The position numbers were made by a program, and so were the translations under genes. A DNA stretch of 64,000 nt, taken from the NCBI GenBank assembly GCA_964523395.1, contig CAZFXS010000005.1, positions 189,824 through 253,823 on the forward strand. Direction: 5' to 3'. Source of the stretch: JANYJZ01 sp964523395 (lineage in GTDB: Bacteria > Bacteroidota > Ignavibacteria > UBA10030 > SZUA-254). Position 1 is the first letter of the stretch. Each line of letters opens with the position of its first letter. This document shows positions 59,422 to 64,000 of this stretch, one piece after another. A model generated the notes under the pieces. The model ran no database searches, was not told where the DNA came from, and saw nothing but the letters and a program-made list of their open reading frames with translations.

Positions 59422-61449
59422 CTATTCTGTAAATGAAAAATCCTGTACAGTATCCATCATGGTTGAAAACTCAATATCACGCGCGCTCCCGCCGATACTG
59501 TTTTCGATCATCTGATCGAACAATAATTGCGTCGACAGTATCCCCACCAGCGCCATATTATCCGTATTGCTATAGGTGCACTCGCGCGCGCCGCTTTTGG
59601 CGCGTTCAATACTCTTACTCAGCAGATTTTGGGCGGAAGAAACATCAAATACTCCGCTTTCGGTGAGTTTTTTTTCAGAGAACATATCATACACATATTC
59701 CGGAACATCGCCGGAGGTAAAACTAATCGCGTCGGGGGCACGATAGGGTTGCTTCTTCCTCTCAATAATCGCCGGCGGCACGACTTCTTCCGCGACACGT
59801 TTGAGAATATACTTTTCGTTGAGCCCGATAAGCTTATACTCTGCAGGAAGCGCGTTGCAAAAATTCATCACACTGATATCAAGAAACGGGAACCGTCCTT
59901 CCACGGAGTTGCCGAGAAGCATCCTATCTCCCTGGGAGGAAATCAGGTAACCGGAAAGCAGCGTTCTTATTTCAAGATATTGCGCCTGCGAAAGAGTATC
60001 CCACGACACAAACGATACCGGCAGATCATCCAGCACATCCGGCGCAGGACGAGAGGCAAGGGATTGTTTCATTTCGGCCGAAAAGAATTTCTTTATCGCG
60101 GAAGTCGTTGACCACCGCGGTTCGTGAGAGAATCCGGGCATCCCCGCGCGGTCAAGTCCGGCTTTCCAAAACGCGGTTGCCATTCCTCTTGCCTGCTGCG
60201 GAGAGCGCGACAGGTAAGGATAGACACGCTCGAATAATTTCGGCCGGATGAGTGAATCGGGTTGCCGCGACATAAATTCCCTAATCTTCGCTTCCCGAAA
60301 GATATCATACCCAGCGAGCATTTCATCGGCTCCCTCCCCCGTCAACACAACTTTACAGCCCGCGTCATGAGCAAGGCGAGATAGCAGGAAAAGCGGCGCC
60401 GGAGCTGTCCGCAATATTGGCCGTTCAGCATGGAATATGACATCGGGGAATACCGCGCCAATATCCTTTTTTGTCACAACAAACTCTTCGTGCCTGCTGC
60501 CGAGTTTCGATGCCATCATCCGCTGGTATCCGGTTTCATCAAACTCTGCATCCTCAAACCTGATGGAAAATGTCCTGAAATCTCCTCTCGATACGGTCCT
60601 GCCCATCCAGGCTATAAGTGAGCTGTCAATACCGCCTGAGAGATAACTCCCTACCGGCACATCCGATCGAAGTGTGCGGAGCTCTGTTGCTTTCATCAGA
60701 AGATCCGACAAACGTTCTTTGGCCTCATTCACAGAATGAGAACATTGTTTTGAAGCATTTGCTTCCGGGTATTCCGGTTCCCAGAAAACCTTTTGACTCC
60801 ACGTCCCGTCACTTCTATATACTCTCATCGATCCGGGCCGAATCTCTTCGATGCCTTCAAAGACCGATTGAGGTGCAACAGACGTCCAATACGTAAACGT
60901 CTGGGCTAATCCCTTCGAACTGAATGCACGATGCACCGAAGCATCCGCAAATATCGCTTTCACTTCACTCGCGAATATAATTTTATCGGCACGTTGATAC
61001 ACAAATAAGGGACAAATACCGACCGGATCACGGGAGAGAAGTAATTCCTTCTTCTTCGCATTCCAGAGAGCAATTGCCCACTGTCCGTTAAAACGGTTGA
61101 AGCACTTCTCGCCCCATTCTTCGTACGCATGGAGAATGACTTCGGTATCTGATTCCGTTCTGAAGGAGTGCCCGATACTTTTGAGTTCTTTTTTCAGTTC
61201 GACAAAATTAAATATCTCCCCGTTAAAAACAATCCAGAGTGATTTCTTCTCATTAGACATCGGCTGCTGACCGCTTTTTATATCCACAATGGAAAGCCGG
61301 GCATGACCAAGCGCGGCGTACATATCGCGGTACACGCCAAACTCATCAGGTCCGCGATGCCGGAGAGCGGACACCATAGACTTCACCAACTCAACCGACG
61401 GGGGATGATAATGATGACCTGTATGTATAACGCCTGCAATTCCGCACAT
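59422..61449 (-). CDS. Asparagine synthetase-like glutamine amidotransferase
   Basis: A 675-residue AsnB-family enzyme. The N-terminal class II glutaminase has the nucleophile Cys2 (MCGIAGVIHTG), the ALRHRGPDEFG motif and FNGEIFNF. The synthetase half has the PP-loop YLSGGIDSSLIAW near residue 270 and LTGEGADEMLAGYD. It forms an amide from a carboxylate via an adenylate. It could make asparagine, but its place in an ACP/ligase operon and its extra length suggest amidation of a pathway intermediate, as for AsnB-like enzymes in surface-glycan and natural-product clusters (inference). Confidence 0.85.
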   Translation of the reverse strand: MCGIAGVIHTGHHYHPPSVELVKSMVSALRHRGPDEFGVYRDMYAALGHARLSIVDIKSGQQPMSNEKKSLWIVFNGEIFNFVELKKELKSIGHSFRTESDTEVILHAYEEWGEKCFNRFNGQWAIALWNAKKKELLLSRDPVGICPLFVYQRADKIIFASEVKAIFADASVHRAFSSKGLAQTFTYWTSVAPQSVFEGIEEIRPGSMRVYRSDGTWSQKVFWEPEYPEANASKQCSHSVNEAKERLSDLLMKATELRTLRSDVPVGSYLSGGIDSSLIAWMGRTVSRGDFRTFSIRFEDAEFDETGYQRMMASKLGSRHEEFVVTKKDIGAVFPDVIFHAERPILRTAPAPLFLLSRLAHDAGCKVVLTGEGADEMLAGYDIFREAKIREFMSRQPDSLIRPKLFERVYPYLSRSPQQARGMATAFWKAGLDRAGMPGFSHEPRWSTTSAIKKFFSAEMKQSLASRPAPDVLDDLPVSFVSWDTLSQAQYLEIRTLLSGYLISSQGDRMLLGNSVEGRFPFLDISVMNFCNALPAEYKLIGLNEKYILKRVAEEVVPPAIIERKKQPYRAPDAISFTSGDVPEYVYDMFSEKKLTESGVFDVSSAQNLLSKSIERAKSGARECTYSNTDNMALVGILSTQLLFDQMIENSIGGSARDIEFSTMMDTVQDFSFTE

Positions 61450-61460
61450 ATACCAATTAT

Positions 61461-62450
61461 CTATTCATGAAGCCTAAGTTCTTCGACCGGTTCGACAAGA
61501 AGCGGGGACATGTGAAGATATTTTGTTCCCCTGCGTTTTAACTCGATATCTTTGTAAACACGTTCGACCTGTTCAGCCGTACTCCCGATCGCCGCGGCGA
61601 CATCCGCTGAACAAATTCCGTGATTATGAGCGTACAGACAGAGGTCCATTTTGTCATACGGGAGCGCGAAGTAGAACTCCTCCTGCGTCTGCGTCAGCGA
61701 GTAGGTATCGGTTGTTGGCGGACGCGTACAGATTTCGTAAGGAATACCGAGCGCGCGGGCGAGCGCATACACCTGGGTTTTATACAAATGAGCAATAGGT
61801 TTAAAATCCGCACTGCCGTCGCCGTTTTTCACAAAAAACCCCTGGTCATACTCAAGCCGGTTGGGCGTTCCGCAGACCGCGTAATTCAACCGGTCGGCAT
61901 GATAGTATTCGGTTGCCTTGCGGGTCCGCTGTTTCATGTTGGTGCATGCCACCAACTGCAGGTAGGCCGCAACAGGCATCCTCTCCGTCCGTTGTTCTCC
62001 CGAGGGAGACTGCACGGTGAGCCGCAGAATGTTCAGGCGATTATGCTCAAAGATTGACGGGATAGTGATTTTTGATTTCCAGTTGTCATCATACTGCGGG
62101 AAAACATTTCTGATTGCCTCCAATTGATACTTGTAACAGCCGGCGCTTTCGAGTATCGGCGCGATATCGACTGTAATTGTCTGAATGCCGAGCTGTCCGG
62201 CGAGTTTCTTCGCGAGCCGCAGTGACTCCGGTGACGAATCGCGTTCAGGCATAAAGATGCCGAACACATGCTCACTTCCCAGAGCACGAACACACAGCGC
62301 GGCACAGACAGAGCTATCAATACCTCCCGACATGCCGATGACCGCGCCGCGACGCCTGAGCATTTCAACAACCTGTATTCTAATTGAAGAAGTTATTGAA
62401 ATAAGTACATCGTCAGCATCGATGTTCAGAACCTCTTTTGAAAAGGCCAT
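61461..62450 (-). CDS. NadE-like ammonia-dependent synthetase
   Basis: A 329-residue N-type ATP pyrophosphatase related to NAD+ synthetase. The PP-loop reads GMSGGIDSSVCAAL (about residues 39-52). The NadE-like segment GTPNRLEYDQGFFVKNGDGSADFKPI, followed by LYKTQVYALARALGIP, matches the ammonia-dependent family but is altered (NRLE where NadE usually has NKSE). It is longer than bacterial NadE, and no nitrilase glutaminase domain is attached. It heads the minus-strand cluster, 11 bases before the AsnB-like gene. It may be the housekeeping NadE or a cluster-specific amide synthetase. Confidence 0.75.
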   Translation of the reverse strand: MAFSKEVLNIDADDVLISITSSIRIQVVEMLRRRGAVIGMSGGIDSSVCAALCVRALGSEHVFGIFMPERDSSPESLRLAKKLAGQLGIQTITVDIAPILESAGCYKYQLEAIRNVFPQYDDNWKSKITIPSIFEHNRLNILRLTVQSPSGEQRTERMPVAAYLQLVACTNMKQRTRKATEYYHADRLNYAVCGTPNRLEYDQGFFVKNGDGSADFKPIAHLYKTQVYALARALGIPYEICTRPPTTDTYSLTQTQEEFYFALPYDKMDLCLYAHNHGICSADVAAAIGSTAEQVERVYKDIELKRRGTKYLHMSPLLVEPVEELRLHE

Positions 62451-62664
62451 GAAAAAATATTCAGGGATTTGTGAAATTATTTTTTTCTGATCACAATGTA
62501 AGAAAATATTTCATTATCGGTCAGTGATATCTCTCACGAATTTCAATCGATTCAGGAGTTGAAGATAGGAAAATCCGAATTACATCAGGAGGGAAAAACA
62601 ATTCACGCAAACAGGGATAGCAGGTTACCCACGCGGGGCAACCATGAGGGAAAAAATATTTTCG

Positions 62665-63873
62665 TTAATCGTTGAGGCCTTCGAGCGGGGGAATACCGAG
62701 GCGTGCCGCCTCCCGTTTTAGAACAGGGGCAAGATCACCGAGGCGCGGAAGCCGCCTTCCATTAATAAACATGACAGGTGTCGAGAGTATTTCGTGGGTA
62801 CCGGCTTCTTTGATCAGGCTTCTGACTCTCCCCTGGTTCTGGATAGACATCATGCACTGCTTCATTTTCGCGGTGTCGATACCGACTTCCCAGGCGATAT
62901 CAAGAACATTTTTTCCGTTTGGCATCCGCGGCGGGACTTCAAACATCCGGTCATGATATTCCCAGAATTTCCCCTGATCCTGCGCGCAAACGCCGCCTAA
63001 CGCGGTCCAACAGGAGCCCGGGTGAAGCGTTTGTCCGATATTCGGATTGCAGAATTTATCCAGCGGAAAGCTCCGGTAGTAGACAACAACGCGGTCTCCC
63101 CAGAGCTGAAAATTCTGTTTAAAATTCTGCGCTACCTGTTTGCACCATGGACAGAGGAAATCAGAATACAGCATAATCTTTATCGGCGCGCCAGGTGAAC
63201 CCATAAACGGAATTCCTGCCGTATCGAATTGAGCAACTTCGTTTTCCAGATACTCCTCGTATGCCAGTTCTGTCATACGCGCGTCGAGTGTCTCAGGGTC
63301 GCGGTACGAAAGAGCAAAATTTAACGCGAGAACCGCTACGCCAATCACGATACTGCCAATAATACCCGAAGCAAGGAGCATTTTACCTTCGGATTTCTCT
63401 TTCAACGCTTTTATTTTGTGTGAAGGAGAAAACGATTTGTGTTTCCAGAGAAGCAGAAGAATGACAAGCGTAACCGCGTAGGTCGAGAGGCAAAGATTGC
63501 AGAATGCCGCAAGCACAAACGCCTGAATCGCAAGCAACGCCAGATCAACCAAAAACCCGATTGAAGCTATAGCAAACACGAGCGATGCTACGTGCTCTTT
63601 TGATTTCGAATCTCCGGCAAGCGCAAGACCCATGAATAACGCGATGGAAAGATAAAAGAATCCTCCGTAAACAGAAAGAGGAATACCGAACAGCGAAGAA
63701 TAGTCACTTTTATCGACAGCCTCACAGCCGCCGGTGTTGTCCCCACCGCACATCATTTTTACAAGCGCGTTTTCATGCGCCTGGTTATAATGCTGTAGGA
63801 GAAGCAATCCGGAAAGGAACGCGCCGATGAGAGCGAGGATGAGGACGAGAGAGATGGTACGGCTGATCGACAT
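62665..63873 (-). CDS. VKOR-DsbA fusion disulfide oxidase
   Basis: A 402-residue fusion. The N-terminal VKOR domain has at least four transmembrane helices, the loop cysteine pair Cys42/Cys50 and the quinone-side pair FCNLC (Cys125-x2-Cys128). A further helix (about 165-188) leads to a periplasmic DsbA-like thioredoxin domain (about 215-400) with Cys241-Pro-Trp-Cys244 and the cis-proline region STPVMFINGRRL. Such fusions oxidise secreted proteins and pass electrons to quinones, here probably menaquinone. Single gene; no ribosome-binding site is visible before ATG 63873. The last 127 bases of the window hold no recognised gene. Confidence 0.92.
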   Translation of the reverse strand: MSISRTISLVLILALIGAFLSGLLLLQHYNQAHENALVKMMCGGDNTGGCEAVDKSDYSSLFGIPLSVYGGFFYLSIALFMGLALAGDSKSKEHVASLVFAIASIGFLVDLALLAIQAFVLAAFCNLCLSTYAVTLVILLLLWKHKSFSPSHKIKALKEKSEGKMLLASGIIGSIVIGVAVLALNFALSYRDPETLDARMTELAYEEYLENEVAQFDTAGIPFMGSPGAPIKIMLYSDFLCPWCKQVAQNFKQNFQLWGDRVVVYYRSFPLDKFCNPNIGQTLHPGSCWTALGGVCAQDQGKFWEYHDRMFEVPPRMPNGKNVLDIAWEVGIDTAKMKQCMMSIQNQGRVRSLIKEAGTHEILSTPVMFINGRRLPRLGDLAPVLKREAARLGIPPLEGLND

Positions 63874-64000
63874 TAAGGAAATTATCTACTAAGAAATTTT
63901 CAAGGTAACTTCATTATTACGAATATTCGTTTCATACTGTACTTTCTCTTTAAAGTAACTATGTTACAAAATAAGTTGAGTCTCGCAATTAGTTGTGATA

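Noticed and set aside
59527..60111. A 194-codon plus-strand frame opposite the asparagine synthetase-like gene.
   Set aside because: Antisense shadow; composition rich in Arg/His/Phe as expected from reverse reading, and no start signal.
62623..62643. GGTTACCC/GGGCAACC hairpin after the VKOR-DsbA gene as a terminator.
   Set aside because: The stem needs a G-T pair and no T run follows on either strand at the right distance.

Overview
This window looks like a chromosomal segment of a Bacteroidota/Ignavibacteriota-type (FCB group) bacterium of roughly even base composition. The main clues are a Por/type IX-style C-terminal sorting domain on a secreted peptidase (38786..41206), a short 285-residue primary sigma factor without region 1.1 (20417..21274), DUF5683 and DUF5916 envelope proteins, and paired ECF sigma/anti-sigma operons. 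This placement is an inference from gene content; no rRNA or tRNA gene was found. Most of the window is ordinary housekeeping DNA, with a few accessory loci and several families of short dispersed repeats between genes.

Layout. 1-5.5 kb: 3' end of a GH13 amylase, then an isoaspartyl peptidase/rsmB/TPR lipoprotein/DUF58 series on the minus strand and a GNAT. 5.5-13.5 kb (plus strand): two large exported proteins and an ABC-F ATPase. The first exported protein joins a PQQ-type sugar dehydrogenase, two Fn3 domains, a twin 'GWN' module and a complete bacterial expansin. 13.5-22.9 kb (minus strand): parA/parB with ridA and DUF5683; def-fmt-rhodanese-MauE/DoxX; rpoD with an NlpC/P60 lipoprotein; two tandem microcompartment vertex (BMC-P) genes; and a VapBC-like pair. 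22.9-26.1 kb: signalling genes (GAF protein with a degenerate GGDEF, and a receiver plus kinase dimerisation domain without ATPase) and a compact small transcription unit.

26.1-33.8 kb (plus strand): Nif3, a zinc-ribbon coiled coil, an RNase H, RNase P RNA, recJ, yebC, ruvC, ruvA and ruvB, a nucleic-acid processing block. 33.8-38.4 kb: a PPC/DUF296 protein, a CoA-acylating aldehyde dehydrogenase with a probable encapsulation peptide, an AT-rich alpha/beta hydrolase, a 3-methyladenine glycosylase and a nucleotidyltransferase pair. 38.4-45.7 kb: the M28 peptidase, uvrA, a tiny membrane protein and corA. 46-51.6 kb: two side-by-side ECF sigma/anti-sigma/HEAT operons with matching upstream motifs. 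51.6-64 kb: DUF5916, ubiE/menG, rlmD, a five-gene acyl/amide cluster (GNAT, AMP-ligase, ACP, asparagine synthetase, NadE-like) and a VKOR-DsbA fusion.

Promoters of the form TTGnnn, 17 bases, TAnnnT recur before many transcription units. Intrinsic terminators are often built from dispersed repeats. The most unusual items are the dehydrogenase-expansin fusion, the scattered microcompartment genes, the acyl/amide cluster, the ~160-nt transcription unit before nif3, and a hairpin repeat family whose stem varies in a compensatory way around a constant loop. Residue and base positions were counted by hand; family names rest on motif recognition, not on searches.
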